This document shows positions 9,460 through 18,815 of a DNA stretch of 64,000 nucleotides, piece after piece (within the stretch, counting starts at the first letter, position 1; each line of letters starts with the position of its first letter). The notes under the pieces were generated by a model. The model was not told where the DNA came from. It ran no database searches and was given only the letters and a program-made list of their open reading frames with translations. The DNA is from Candidatus Omnitrophota bacterium (lineage in GTDB: Bacteria; Hinthialibacterota; Hinthialibacteria; Hinthialibacterales; JAKPRU01), in assembly GCA_029570205.1 (NCBI GenBank), contig JAKQSI010000082.1, forward strand, positions 9,409 to 73,408. Reading direction: 5' to 3'. The translations under genes and the position numbers were made by a program.

Positions 9460-9906
9460 ATGGAAATCGATATTCTGTACGACATTTCATGCCCGGAAAT
9501 TGACGCCGTTCCATTGCGTGAAGCTCTCGAAACGGCCCTGCGGTCCGGTGGAGAGACCGATGTGGAATTGTCGGTATCGCTCGTGAACGACGAGACCATT
9601 CAGGATCTGTCTCGGCGCTACTTGGACAAAGACGCGCCAACCGATGTATTATCATTTCCCCAACGCGATGAGTTCGACCGCACAAGCCGTCACTTGGGTG
9701 ACATTGTGATATCCGCCGACACGGCACGTCGACAGGCCGCCTCGGCAGGACACAGCGTTCAAGAGGAAGTTCATTACCTGGCCGAGCATGGACTTCTCCA
9801 TCTCCTGGGATTCGAGCATCATGGAGCGGGCCACGAGGAATGGAACCGAGCCGCTATCCGGTTCGGACTTTCCCATCACGTTATAGACTTGGAAAGGACG
9901 GAGTGA
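9460..9906 (+). CDS. ybeY: Endoribonuclease YbeY
   Basis: This 148-residue zinc-dependent endoribonuclease is used in 16S rRNA 3'-end maturation and ribosome quality control. The metal-binding motif HGLLHLLGFEH gives His ligands 110, 114 and 120. The upstream strand TDVLSFPQ and the block LGDIVIS are also diagnostic. Length and motif positions match the family. It lies 107 bp after pgpH. Its stop codon overlaps the likely GTG start of the next gene (GTGA), which argues for a phoH-pgpH-ybeY-corC transcription unit. The ribosome-binding site is weak. Confidence 0.95.
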   Translation: MEIDILYDISCPEIDAVPLREALETALRSGGETDVELSVSLVNDETIQDLSRRYLDKDAPTDVLSFPQRDEFDRTSRHLGDIVISADTARRQAASAGHSVQEEVHYLAEHGLLHLLGFEHHGAGHEEWNRAAIRFGLSHHVIDLERTE

Positions 9907-11285
9907 GTCCGATCGAGGAAAGGAGAGAATGTCTTCTCCGTAAACCCATCGGCAATATTGTGGACAATACTTTCTTTTTCAGTATCTCGATTCCGGGGTT
10001 CTTTATCCTGCTGGTTCTATCGGCTTTTTTTTCGGCCTCGGAGACCGCGTTGACTTCGATGACGAAGCTGCGTATCAAAGGCCTGTTCAATGAAGGGACC
10101 GGTTCGTACAAGAAACTGGAACCCTGGCTTCACGATCCCAACCAATACCTGGTCACCATTCTGGTCGGGAACAATATCGTGAACATCGCCGCTTCCGTTC
10201 TGGCGACCGGGATATTCACGCGACTTCTGGAACAATACGGCTGGGATCACACCGGTGCGGCGGGGGGTGGGCTGGCATTCGGCACAGTGACCCTGCTGCT
10301 CCTGGTCTTCGGGGAGATCACCCCCAAGACATTCGCGAAACAACATGCGGAACGTATCGCGGTCCTGGTGATTCGCCCGCTGGATCGGCTTTATTACATC
10401 TTGTATCCGTTCATCCTGATGTTTCTGGCGATCTCCAACGCATTGATTCGACTTCTGGGCGGCCAGACGGTCAAAGAAGTGCCCATTGTCACCGCCGAGG
10501 ACGTACGCACGCTCATCGAGGTGAGTGAGCGGGAGGGACTGATCGAAGAGGAAGAACGGGAGATGATTCATCACATCATCGACTTCGAGGATACCGTGGT
10601 GCGCGAGATCATGACTCCTCGCGTCGATATCCAGGCTCTCGACGTGGAGACCCCGTATGACCAGGTGCGAAAAGCGGTCATCGAGGGGGGGCACTCGCGG
10701 ATTCCCGTCCATGACGGCGACATCGACCGGGTTATCGGCGTTCTTTACGCAAAAGACCTTTTGGCCTTTCAGTATTCCGATGGGAAGGAGTGGCAACTGC
10801 GCGATATTGTTCGACCCGCGCTGTTCATCCCCGAAAGTAAGAAAGTACACGACCTTCTTCAGACCTTTCGGCAGGAACGCACTCACATTGCGATGGTGGT
10901 AGACGAGTATGGCGGGATCGCCGGGCTGGTAACCATCGAGGATGTGCTGGAGGAAATTGTCGGCGAAATCCAGGATGAACACGATAAAGAAGTGCCGGAT
11001 TACTATGTCGGGAAAAACGGCGAAATCATCGCGAACGCGAAAGTAGACATAGACGTTCTCCGGGAGGATCTGGACCTGGATCTTTCCTTGCCCGATGCGG
11101 AGTTCGAAACCCTGGGGGGATTTATTACCTGTTTCCTGGGAGATCTGCCGCGCACGGGCCAGGTGATTGTATACGGCACGATTGAAATGACGATTCTCGA
11201 CGCGGATAATCGGCGTATTAAGCGGGTAAAACTGGTCCGACGGCCCTCCGAGGAACATCCGGGGAACGAAACACAAGACGGATGA
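9903..11285 (+). CDS. CNNM/CorC-family transporter (DUF21-CBS-CorC)
   Basis: This protein of about 460 residues has three parts. The DUF21 membrane domain has about four helices and the early motif [17 protein letters not shown] pair follows (from [11 protein letters not shown] to [25 protein letters not shown]). A C-terminal CorC_HlyC domain contains FETLGGFI. The family exports magnesium or cobalt, and old annotations call it hemolysin C-like. I chose the GTG at 9903 because it overlaps the ybeY stop (GTGA) and is preceded by GGAAAGGAC. A later GTG near 9960 is possible. Coupling behind ybeY is common across bacteria. Confidence 0.9.
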   Translation: MSPIEERRECLLRKPIGNIVDNTFFFSISIPGFFILLVLSAFFSASETALTSMTKLRIKGLFNEGTGSYKKLEPWLHDPNQYLVTILVGNNIVNIAASVLATGIFTRLLEQYGWDHTGAAGGGLAFGTVTLLLLVFGEITPKTFAKQHAERIAVLVIRPLDRLYYILYPFILMFLAISNALIRLLGGQTVKEVPIVTAEDVRTLIEVSEREGLIEEEEREMIHHIIDFEDTVVREIMTPRVDIQALDVETPYDQVRKAVIEGGHSRIPVHDGDIDRVIGVLYAKDLLAFQYSDGKEWQLRDIVRPALFIPESKKVHDLLQTFRQERTHIAMVVDEYGGIAGLVTIEDVLEEIVGEIQDEHDKEVPDYYVGKNGEIIANAKVDIDVLREDLDLDLSLPDAEFETLGGFITCFLGDLPRTGQVIVYGTIEMTILDADNRRIKRVKLVRRPSEEHPGNETQDG

Positions 11286-11409
11286 ACAAAATCAACCCCG
11301 ATGAGGGGGGCGGTGTAGATATGGGATGAAGGCCGGTGAATCCCCCACCTCGACTCTTTCCTCGAGGGAGAGGGAACCGATGAATCAGTACTACACGAAT
11401 AGAGGATAA

Positions 11410-12123
11410 ATGTTTAAGAATTCACTTCGAGATCTTCGGAATTACTTTATCAGCGGCTTGTTTATCGTGGTTCCTATCGGGGTCACGATATACATAATCT
11501 GGGGAATATTCAATTATCTGGATGAATGGCTTCGGGAATCGAGGTTACTTGACAATACGCTCAGCTCGTTCGGTATCCCAGACAAGTTTCCCCGGTATGG
11601 TGTCGGCTTCCTGACTACCATCGTCCTGATTATCGCAGTCGGTTTTCTGGGACGGCTTTACGTCGGCAAGAAAATGCTGCTTCTTGTGGAATATGTTCTT
11701 TCGCGCATTCCTGTAGTCAATTGGTTATACAACCTGATTAAGCAGATCAGTTATGCCTTTTTCGGCAAGAATCGGCGAGTCTTTCAACAGGCCGTGCTTG
11801 TCGAATATCCGCGAAAAGGCATCTATGCGATTGCGTTTCTTGTCGCCCCAGAAGACGGCCCGATCAGTCGAAGTGTCGGCCGGGACCTCAGCTATGTTTT
11901 TCTGGCTACAACCCCCAATCCCACATCCGGCTTCCTGCTGCTGGTTCCCAATGATCAGATCATCCCGGTGAACATCACTGTGGAGCAAGCCGTGAAAATG
12001 GTAATTTCGTCGGGGATGGTATGTTCCGATACTTCCACGTGGTTACCGAAGAAGGAAGAGGATGCGGAAGCGCGTCAGGAACCCGAAAACGGTTCTTTCA
12101 TAAAGAGAACGGGAACAATCTGA
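11410..12123 (+). CDS. DUF502 family membrane protein
   Basis: This 237-residue protein has two N-terminal membrane segments (NYFISGLFIVVPIGVTIYII, then VGFLTTIVLIIAVGFLGRL). The conserved block IPVVNWLYNLIKQISYAFFG and the later GISRSVGRD-like and FLATTPNPTSGFLLLVP regions define DUF502, a family of unknown function in many bacteria and plants (COV proteins). ATG 11410 is preceded by AGAGGATA. It follows the CorC gene after 124 bp and precedes the fumarylacetoacetase-family gene by 27 bp, so it may be cotranscribed with either. The last 25 residues are charged and variable. Confidence 0.88.
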   Translation: MFKNSLRDLRNYFISGLFIVVPIGVTIYIIWGIFNYLDEWLRESRLLDNTLSSFGIPDKFPRYGVGFLTTIVLIIAVGFLGRLYVGKKMLLLVEYVLSRIPVVNWLYNLIKQISYAFFGKNRRVFQQAVLVEYPRKGIYAIAFLVAPEDGPISRSVGRDLSYVFLATTPNPTSGFLLLVPNDQIIPVNITVEQAVKMVISSGMVCSDTSTWLPKKEEDAEARQEPENGSFIKRTGTI

Positions 12124-12150
12124 ATATCAATCCATGAACGAGGTGAATCG

Positions 12151-13062
12151 ATGAAACTGGCGTATGTGGAATGTCAAGGCAGACGATTGTTGGCGACACC
12201 CCGAGATTCATATAATCCCGAAGGCGACTTATTAGATCTGTCTCGTGCGGCAGCCTCTTATGCTGCGGCACGCGGTCTGGAATTGAAATACACGGACTCG
12301 GTCGTAGATTTTCTGACCGGTGAGTACAGCGCTCCGAAAGCCCGGAAACAATTAGTCGATTTCATTGAACAACATCACCTGACCGACGAGTTAACGATAG
12401 CCGGTCCGGTCCGATTCCTTCCGCCGGTTCCCTGCCCCCAGAAGATTTTAGCCATGGGACGTAACTACGCGGCGCACGCCGCCGAAAGCAATCTCAGCGT
12501 TCCGAAAGAACCGATTATTTTCTGCAAGTCTCCCATGTCGGTGATCGGGCATGAGGACCCGGTCGTCATTCCACCGGATACCGGAAGAGTAGATCATGAG
12601 ATTGAGCTCGCCGTGATTATCGGTAAACGGGGATACCGGGTTAACCGAACACAAGCCGCGCAAATGATTGCAGGGTACACGATTCTGAACGATGTAACCG
12701 CGCGGGCCATGCAGAGTAAGGACATGGCCGAGGCCGGCCCATGGTTCCGGTCCAAATCGTTCGATACCTTCTGCCCCACAGGGCCGTGGGTCGTCACGCC
12801 GGACGACATGCCGGACCCGCTGCATGTGGATCTCGAACTGCGTGTCAATGACGATGTGCGTCAGTCCTCCAACACCCGGTATATGATCTTCGATATTCCC
12901 TTTGTGCTGGAATTCATAACTCAATGGATTACAATGGTTCCGGGAGATATTCTCTCTACCGGAACACCCGAAGGGATCAGCGAGGTCCACCCGGGCGAGG
13001 TAATGAGCGCGAAGATCCAGGGAATTGGGACACTGCGCAACCCGGTGAAATCGCTCAAATGA
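12151..13062 (+). CDS. Fumarylacetoacetate hydrolase family protein
   Basis: This 303-residue protein has the FAH fold from about residue 95 onward: ILAMGRNYAAHA, then metal-ligand strand DHEIELAVIIG with the conserved Glu pair, then ILNDVTARA, and the C-terminal GDILSTGTPEGI. The N-terminal 90 residues form the usual small cap domain. Members hydrolyse or isomerise acylpyruvates and 2-hydroxy-hepta-2,4-diene-dioates. The exact substrate is not predictable from motifs. A good ribosome-binding site GAGGTGA lies 5 bases before the ATG. Its 3' end overlaps the convergent sigma-54 activator-like gene by 8 bases. Confidence 0.88.
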   Translation: MKLAYVECQGRRLLATPRDSYNPEGDLLDLSRAAASYAAARGLELKYTDSVVDFLTGEYSAPKARKQLVDFIEQHHLTDELTIAGPVRFLPPVPCPQKILAMGRNYAAHAAESNLSVPKEPIIFCKSPMSVIGHEDPVVIPPDTGRVDHEIELAVIIGKRGYRVNRTQAAQMIAGYTILNDVTARAMQSKDMAEAGPWFRSKSFDTFCPTGPWVVTPDDMPDPLHVDLELRVNDDVRQSSNTRYMIFDIPFVLEFITQWITMVPGDILSTGTPEGISEVHPGEVMSAKIQGIGTLRNPVKSLK

Positions 13063-13807
13063 GCAGTTGTGCGATATCCTGATCGGCTACCGTTTTGCCG
13101 GGGAAAAATGTTTCGAGACGGTTGCAGAGGCTCCGCAATTCGCGGACATTTCCGGGAAATGCGTATTCGGCTAATTTCCGCAGAGCCGAATCGCTGAGTA
13201 TCGGTCTTTGTCCGCCGGATAATCGGGATAAAAAGTACTCGACCAGAATAGGAATATCTTCCGGTCGATCCCTCAGCGGCGGCATATTGATCCGAAGAAC
13301 ATCCAACCGGTCGAACAGGTCCATCATGAATTCCCGTTCGGCGGCGGCCCGTTGCAGGTCTCGATTCGTAGCGGCGATGATCCGTGTCTCGATTTTCATG
13401 TCGATCTTGCCGCCGATTCGTCGGATTTTGCCCTCCTCCAGGAATCGCAACAGTCTTCCCTGGCTTTCCAGGGAGAGCAGCCCGATTTCATCCAGGAATA
13501 GACTTGTGCCGTCGGCCTCCTCCAGGCGTCCGGTGACACGATTCACCGCACCGGTGAACGCCCCGCGCTCATGACCGAACAGGGTCGATTCCAGTAATGT
13601 GCCGGGCAACGCCGCGCAATCGATGAAAACCATCGGCCGTCCCCGGCGGTTCCCTGCGTCATGGATCGCGGCGGCGCAGAGATTCTTCCCGGTCCCGCGC
13701 TCTCCCAGAATCAGAACCGGGTGGTGGCTTCGGGCTACCGCGTCCACTCGATCCCGAACCGCGTCAATCGCGCACGAAATCCCCATCAGTTGATTCCTTT
13801 CATACAT
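13055..13807 (-). CDS. Stand-alone sigma-54 interaction AAA+ domain protein
   Basis: This 250-residue protein consists almost only of the NtrC-type AAA+ domain. Walker A is GERGTGKN (35-42), the sigma-54 contact loop is GAFTGA (82-87), Walker B is SLFLDEIG (102-109), the arginine-containing segment is FDRLDVLRINMPPLRDR, and the C-terminal lid is AFPGNVRELRSL. There is no receiver, GAF or PAS domain before it and no Fis-type helix-turn-helix after it. The start at 13807 has a strong site GGAGG nine bases upstream, so the protein is short by design rather than by mis-annotation. Like PspF it could be regulated by a partner, but it would need another DNA-binding route. It diverges from the TAT-exported oxidoreductase. 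Confidence 0.88.
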   Translation of the reverse strand: MYERNQLMGISCAIDAVRDRVDAVARSHHPVLILGERGTGKNLCAAAIHDAGNRRGRPMVFIDCAALPGTLLESTLFGHERGAFTGAVNRVTGRLEEADGTSLFLDEIGLLSLESQGRLLRFLEEGKIRRIGGKIDMKIETRIIAATNRDLQRAAAEREFMMDLFDRLDVLRINMPPLRDRPEDIPILVEYFLSRLSGGQRPILSDSALRKLAEYAFPGNVRELRSLCNRLETFFPGKTVADQDIAQLLI

Positions 13808-14052
13808 GGGTCCTGTCCTCCACAATGATTTTGTGAACAAAAATTACATGGACCGCTCCGCAAAAATCTTTCGCGCAAATTCTTGTTTTCTTCGCGAATT
13901 CGAGAAGATCCCGCGCCTTTCTTTCCGATATTCTCAAAGTCTTCGCAAAATGCGGAACGTACCCGCCAAACTCGACAAACTCTGCGTTTTGAAAGAGGAT
14001 TCCAGTCAGCCGCCGACACAACAAACGGGCGGAAATTGAAAGGAGACAGACC

Positions 14053-15330
14053 ATGGTACAACCCACAGAGCATTTATCGCGAAGAGAATTTGTGAAACGC
14101 GGAGCGATGGCGACCGTAACCGTCACCGCATTCAATATCCTCGGTTCCAAAGACACACGGGCCGCCGCTCCGCTGAAGATCGGGCTGATCGGGTGCGGTG
14201 GGCGAGGCAAGAATGATATCGATATGGCATTCAAAGGATCGACCGACATCCAGATCACCGCGCTGGCCGACCTGTTCCCGGACCGGATGGAAAAGGCACG
14301 GACATATTTCGCGGAAAAATACGGCGCGAAAATCGAAAAAGAGCAATGCTTTCTCGGCCTGGATGCCTATAAAAAAATGATGGAGACCGATGTGGATTGT
14401 GTTTACCTTGTGACTCCGCCGGTTTTCCGCCCGGCGATGCTGACCGCAGCGGTGGAGGCAAAGAAACATGTATTTATGGAGAAACCGGCGGCGGTGGATG
14501 CGCCGGGTGTGAGAGAGGTAATTGCGGCCGGGGAGAAAGCGAAATCTTCAGGACTTTCGATTGTCGCCGGGGTGCAGCGGCGCTTTGCGCCGAACCGCGT
14601 CCAGGCGGTCAAACGAGTACACGACGGGGCCATCGGGGAAATTGTCGCGGCGCGGGCATACTGGCTGGGCGGGGCCATCGGATTTCACGAACGGCAGCCC
14701 GAATGGACCGATTTGGAGTACCAGGTGCGAAACTGGTACCATTTCCTGTGGCTGTCCGGCGACCACATTGTCGAGCAACATGTACATAATCTGGACATGA
14801 TTCACTGGGGAACTCAGCAGCATCCGGTAAAGGCTATCGGCTGCGGCGGACGCGCGTGGCAGAAACTGGGAAATATCTGGGATCACCACGCGGTAGATTT
14901 TACATTTGAGAGCGGAATGCACCTGGCGAGTATGTGCCGTCAGACCCCATACTGCGCAACCAATGTTTCCGAATTTGTAGTCGGAACAAAAGGAAGTTCG
15001 GATTTAAAGACGTTCGTGGAGGCTGACGGAAAGCGACAGGAATGGGACGCGAGCGCACCGGAGCAGGAAATAGACGAAAATCGCGCTCTTTTCAAAAGCA
15101 TTCGCGAAGGCACGGGTGTGAACATGGCAAAAGATATTGCAATCAGTACCATGTATGCGATTCTGGGCCGCATGGCGGAATACAGCGGGCAAGAGGTAAC
15201 CTGGGAGGAAGCCTTCAATTCCAATGAAACTCTTGCGCCTGAAAAGATCGAATTCGGCCCGATCCCATTACCCCCGGTAGCCATTCCGGGCGGTAGAGAA
15301 TATGCGGGCGAGGGATGGGTGACCGGGTAA
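14053..15330 (+). CDS. TAT-exported Gfo/Idh/MocA-family oxidoreductase
   Basis: This 425-residue protein opens with a twin-arginine signal (SRREFVKRG, arginines at 10-11) and a hydrophobic stretch ending near ARAAAPLK. The Rossmann NAD(P)-binding motif IGLIGCGGRGKND follows, then the conserved EKP motif (HVFMEKPAAVD) and a C-terminal alpha/beta substrate domain. Exported members with a pre-bound cofactor act on sugars and inositols in the periplasm of Planctomycetes, Bacteroidetes and relatives. A strong site AAAGGAGA precedes the ATG. It ends in a hairpin that overlaps the stop codon, so it is probably a single-gene unit. The sugar is unknown. Confidence 0.9.
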   Translation: MVQPTEHLSRREFVKRGAMATVTVTAFNILGSKDTRAAAPLKIGLIGCGGRGKNDIDMAFKGSTDIQITALADLFPDRMEKARTYFAEKYGAKIEKEQCFLGLDAYKKMMETDVDCVYLVTPPVFRPAMLTAAVEAKKHVFMEKPAAVDAPGVREVIAAGEKAKSSGLSIVAGVQRRFAPNRVQAVKRVHDGAIGEIVAARAYWLGGAIGFHERQPEWTDLEYQVRNWYHFLWLSGDHIVEQHVHNLDMIHWGTQQHPVKAIGCGGRAWQKLGNIWDHHAVDFTFESGMHLASMCRQTPYCATNVSEFVVGTKGSSDLKTFVEADGKRQEWDASAPEQEIDENRALFKSIREGTGVNMAKDIAISTMYAILGRMAEYSGQEVTWEEAFNSNETLAPEKIEFGPIPLPPVAIPGGREYAGEGWVTG

Positions 15331-15344
15331 ATTACCCGGTTTTA
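15322..15344 (+). terminator. Rho-independent terminator after the TAT oxidoreductase
   Basis: Stem ACCGGGT (15322-15328) pairs with ACCCGGT (15334-15340) around AAATT, followed by TTTTA. The stop codon TAA lies inside the hairpin. Confidence 0.7.
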
Positions 15345-15454
15345 CAGGTGAAATACAGTACTTGGCAAGAGCGCACATGCGTCCGTGAGGTGTCATATTT
15401 GTTCAGGATAGGTTCACGTCAAAGCGGAGACAAGGTAACCGTTCGATAAACTAC

Positions 15455-15943
15455 GTGGTTGTGCGAGGAGCGGTTGGGTGTAAAGTAGCCATGGAGGTCA
15501 GCCATGGTGAAAAATCGAACAAAGAGAGAACGAGGCGAGGAGACGGAGCGTTCCCGGCGCTGGCGAGGGATGATGATCGCGTGGGAATGAAGCGCTCTGA
15601 CACAGGCGGAGTTCTGCCGGCCGAAAGGGTGGAGCGGTTGCGGCGGTACTTGTACGGACGGAAATCGGAGAAAGGGAGAGGGGAGCCGTTACTCTTCCAG
15701 CATGCAGGGTGGTTGGAGACGCCGGAACAGGGGAGCGGTCGAGCCGGAGGTGGTCCCGCCATCCCCGGAGCCTTCCCCAAATCGGCGGAAACCGAACTTG
15801 CATGTCCGGAGAAAAACCAAGCGCGGATGAGCTATGCCGATTTCCGCGCACGCCATCTCTTCATCGGTTCGGGAGTGGTCGAAGCCGCGTGCAATACTTT
15901 CGCCACCACAAAAAAAATTAAAAAAATTGATCCGACCACTTGA
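15455..15943 (+). pseudogene. Degraded ISKra4-type transposase C-terminus
   Basis: The recognisable part (about 15806-15905) translates to EKNQARMSYADFRARHLF followed by IGSGVVEAACN. This closely resembles the C-terminal signature of ISKra4-family transposases (MRYAxFRxxGLPIGSGVVEAACK). The residues after it decay (TFATTKKIKK) and the upstream part (about 15590-15780) only vaguely fits. No terminal inverted repeats or complete catalytic domain are seen. It is an insertion-sequence relic between the TAT oxidoreductase and the GntR operon. The stretch 15345-15454 shows nothing recognisable. Confidence 0.6.
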
Positions 15944-15968
15944 CATCCGGTGTAAATTGTCCTAATAT
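15940..15968 (+). promoter_or_regulatory. Strong sigma-70 promoter of the GntR-ABC operon
   Basis: TTGACA (15940-15945), 17-bp spacer, TAATAT (15963-15968). The predicted start (about 15975-15976) is only 3-4 nt before the ATG at 15979, so the transcript would be leaderless or nearly so. No ribosome-binding site precedes that ATG, which fits. CTAGTAC between the -10 and the ATG could be part of an autoregulatory operator. Confidence 0.7.
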
Positions 15969-15978
15969 ACCTAGTACA

Positions 15979-16371
15979 ATGATTATTACGGTCGATCTAT
16001 CCAATCCAAAGCCGACGTATCTCCAGATTGTGGAGGGGGTTCGGCGCGCTATCGCCACCGGGGCGCTGAAACCGGGGGACCGTCTGCCCACAATCCGGGA
16101 TGTTGCGGTGCAGGCGCGTGTCAATCGAAACACGGTGAGTCGCGCATACCTGGAGCTGGAACACCAAGGGCTGGTCCGCCCGCGCCAGGGGTCCGGAGTC
16201 TATGTCACCGATGACGGCCCCACGCTGGAACGGGAGGAACGAATCCGGCTTCTAAAACGCCTGACCGATGACCTCGTTGTCGAGGCGTTTCATCATCGCA
16301 TCCCGACCGAGGAAGTCGTTCAGTTACTTCAGGAGAGCGCCGCCGAGCTCGGTAAGGAGACAGAATCATGA
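15979..16371 (+). CDS. GntR-family regulator, YtrA type
   Basis: This 130-residue regulator has an N-terminal winged helix (about 10-78: YLQIVEGVRRAIATGALKPG, LPTIRDVAVQARVNRNTVSR, HQGLVRPRQGSGVYV) followed by only about 50 residues of helical tail. Lack of a ligand-binding domain is the mark of the YtrA subfamily, which usually represses an ABC transporter operon containing its own gene. That fits the context: it overlaps the ABC ATPase gene by ATGA. ATG 15979 is chosen over an upstream TTG at 15940 because that codon is itself the -35 box of a near-perfect promoter. Confidence 0.9.
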   Translation: MIITVDLSNPKPTYLQIVEGVRRAIATGALKPGDRLPTIRDVAVQARVNRNTVSRAYLELEHQGLVRPRQGSGVYVTDDGPTLEREERIRLLKRLTDDLVVEAFHHRIPTEEVVQLLQESAAELGKETES

Positions 16372-17252
16372 CGGAATGGGCAATTGAAACAGAGCGACTC
16401 AGTCGAAAGTTCGGCAAGAAATGGGCGGTCTGGGACCTGAGCCTGTGTGTGCCGAAAGGGACAGTGTACGGGTTTCTGGGACCGAACGGCGCGGGAAAAT
16501 CCACCACCATTCATGTCCTGATGGGTCTTCTTCCCGCCACCGAGGGACGCGCCAGGGTTTTGGGTATCGACTCGGCTGAGGACGACGTGGCGATCCGCCG
16601 CCGGGTGGGATATGTGGCCGAAATCCACGGATTCTACGGATGGATGAGCGTGGACGACACCATCGGCCTGGTCGCGCCGTACCACGAAAATTGGGATTGG
16701 GAGCTGTGCCGGTCGCTCAAACAGGAGTTCGGCCTGGATGGGAACAGCAAGGTGGATGCCCTGTCCAAGGGGATGCGGGCGAAATTGGCGCTGCTGTTGG
16801 CGCTGAGTTTCAAGCCGGAAATGCTGGTGCTGGACGAGCCGACCGGCGGCCTGGACCCGGCGGCGCGACGCAGCTTTATCGAGACGATCCTTGCCCGGTA
16901 CCAGGAAGAAGGAAAAACCATCTTTGTCTCGTCCCACCTGCTGAATGAGTTCTCCGGCCTGATCGATCATGTCGCGTTCATCAAGGACGGCAGGATGCAG
17001 CTGGAGTCCTCCACGGACGCGCTTCACCAGCGGATGAAACGCGCGCGGCTGGTCTTTGAGAACCAGGTCCCGCCGGGATTTTCGTTCGAGGGCGCCCTGG
17101 CTGTGCGCTCGAACGGGCGGGAATGCCTGGTCACCGTGCAGCAATTCGACTCCGAACGGACGCCCAAGGCATTGGCGCAAACGGGCGCTGCAAGCGTCCA
17201 GATTGAGGAAATGACCCTGGAAGACATCTTTGTAGATTGGGTGGGAAAATGA
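16368..17252 (+). CDS. ABC transporter ATP-binding protein
   Basis: This 294-residue ATPase has Walker A GPNGAGKST (38-46), signature-like LSKGMRAKLALLLAL in place of canonical LSGGQ, and Walker B MLVLDEPTGGLDP. A C-terminal extension of about 70 residues follows, typical of the ABC-2 CcmA class. It overlaps gntR by four bases (ATGA) at its start and the permease by four bases at its end, so the three are translationally coupled. YtrA-regulated exporters of this sort often respond to envelope stress or peptide antibiotics. The transported molecule is unknown. Confidence 0.93.
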   Translation: MTEWAIETERLSRKFGKKWAVWDLSLCVPKGTVYGFLGPNGAGKSTTIHVLMGLLPATEGRARVLGIDSAEDDVAIRRRVGYVAEIHGFYGWMSVDDTIGLVAPYHENWDWELCRSLKQEFGLDGNSKVDALSKGMRAKLALLLALSFKPEMLVLDEPTGGLDPAARRSFIETILARYQEEGKTIFVSSHLLNEFSGLIDHVAFIKDGRMQLESSTDALHQRMKRARLVFENQVPPGFSFEGALAVRSNGRECLVTVQQFDSERTPKALAQTGAASVQIEEMTLEDIFVDWVGK

Positions 17253-18802
17253 CTCTCGACGCATATCCGGTCTATCGCAAAGATCTTCGTGTGCTGGCGA
17301 AACAAGCCGTTGCGGCCCTGCTTCTGCAACTGATCTTGATGATCATCGTGCCGGTTCTGATCAGTATTCCCTCTGTCTATAACTCTCTTTTCGACATTGT
17401 TCGTCATTTCAAACCCTGGGAGATGGGCTTGCGCGACTGGTTCCCGAAAGTCCAGATCGCGATCAGCGCGGTGATTGCCCTGGCAGCGGCGGCACAGTGG
17501 TCGGTTGAGGAACGAGCGGGACAACACGACCGGTTTCTGCGACGGCTTGCGGCATCGCGAAAACGGATCTGGGGCGAGAAAGCCGCCGCCGGACTGACGA
17601 TTGTCCTGGGCGTAGTCGTTCTTCAGCACCTCTGGCAGGCCATCGCCCTGACATTCGGCTGTGAATTGTGGGACCCGCAGGAATATGTCGGCCTTTATAT
17701 CTTTATTGTAGCGACTACCGCATATCTTGTCGGCTTGCCGTTATCGTGCATATTCAATCAGGCCATGGGAGTAGTGCTGGTCGGATTGGGGATTGAATTT
17801 TCCGGTCTCTGGCTGCGTATGAGCCTAGGCAGACATTGGGCATCCATCCGATGGCCCATTGTGCTGATTGTGCTTCTTCTGATCGTTGTGCCCGCGATCT
17901 CCGTATTGCCGACTAGCCGTAACCGTGTTTCCACTCTGCTCGCCGGACTCATCAGGAGCAAGAGAGAAAACCGCTCGAAAATCCAGGCCATTGTAGATAA
18001 ACAGGTCCGTGAGAATATTCTACTTTATGGAATCGCCCTGGTTCTGGCGGTATGCGGATTTGTAATGATTCCCGACAGCCCGCTGTCGGGCGGTTATGAG
18101 ATAATCCTTGTAATGGCGATGATATTGCATTCGGCGGTCCTGGGAGTTTGTGTATACAACGCGGACGACAAGGATGCGGTACGCTGTGTACTGTATCACC
18201 ATCCGATCTCACGGAGTACATTGTTCTGGACGAAGTTCCTTACCAGCCTTGTTCCGGCGCTTCTTCTCTCGATTTCGATCTCCGCGATGATCAGGGGGCC
18301 GCGCCCCCTTGGGGCGGATATTGTAGCAGCGATAATTTCCGTCACGGCTTGTCTTCTCCCATTCTTTTGTGGGCTACTGACAACGTATGCTTTTCGAAAT
18401 CCGTTCTATGCGGCGCTTGGCGCTGCGCTTGTGACTATCGGTGCGGGGTTATTCGTCACACAGTTGATTTTTCCGGCACAATTCAGCTTCGATGGACCCA
18501 CCAAACTCATTTCCGAGTACATATCTTCACGGCCCGTCGCACGAGTACACATGGGACCGAGAAGTCCCGATTTCTCCTTATTTCGCTTTGCCTATCCGTT
18601 GTTTCTTTTGGTATTTGGCCTGGTTCTGGCGGCATGGGTTGCCGTGCGGGACCGGACTGTGTTTGCAGAAGGGACGTTTTATAGACTCGTGTACATGACG
18701 CGGCTTCTGCTGTTTGTCATAGCGGTAACGCTGATTCTCACACGGGTTGGCTGGCTCGACTTGTTCTATCTCATCACCTCCATCGACCTCGGTATCGGAT
18801 AA
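17249..18802 (+). CDS. ABC-2 type permease
   Basis: The permease has about 517 residues and roughly twelve hydrophobic segments (for example ALLLQLILMIIVPVLI, VIALAAAAQW, LLFVIAVTLILTRVGWL). This is long for a single ABC-2 subunit and looks like two six-helix halves fused. The block WSVEERAGQHDRFLRRLAAS after the second helix is characteristic of this class of exporters. Start ATG 17249 overlaps the ATPase stop (ATGA). It is followed after 13 bases by a gene for an unknown membrane-anchored protein, probably in the same operon. Specificity cannot be read from the sequence. Confidence 0.85.
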   Translation: MTLDAYPVYRKDLRVLAKQAVAALLLQLILMIIVPVLISIPSVYNSLFDIVRHFKPWEMGLRDWFPKVQIAISAVIALAAAAQWSVEERAGQHDRFLRRLAASRKRIWGEKAAAGLTIVLGVVVLQHLWQAIALTFGCELWDPQEYVGLYIFIVATTAYLVGLPLSCIFNQAMGVVLVGLGIEFSGLWLRMSLGRHWASIRWPIVLIVLLLIVVPAISVLPTSRNRVSTLLAGLIRSKRENRSKIQAIVDKQVRENILLYGIALVLAVCGFVMIPDSPLSGGYEIILVMAMILHSAVLGVCVYNADDKDAVRCVLYHHPISRSTLFWTKFLTSLVPALLLSISISAMIRGPRPLGADIVAAIISVTACLLPFFCGLLTTYAFRNPFYAALGAALVTIGAGLFVTQLIFPAQFSFDGPTKLISEYISSRPVARVHMGPRSPDFSLFRFAYPLFLLVFGLVLAAWVAVRDRTVFAEGTFYRLVYMTRLLLFVIAVTLILTRVGWLDLFYLITSIDLGIG

Positions 18803-18815
18803 GGGGATCACAATC

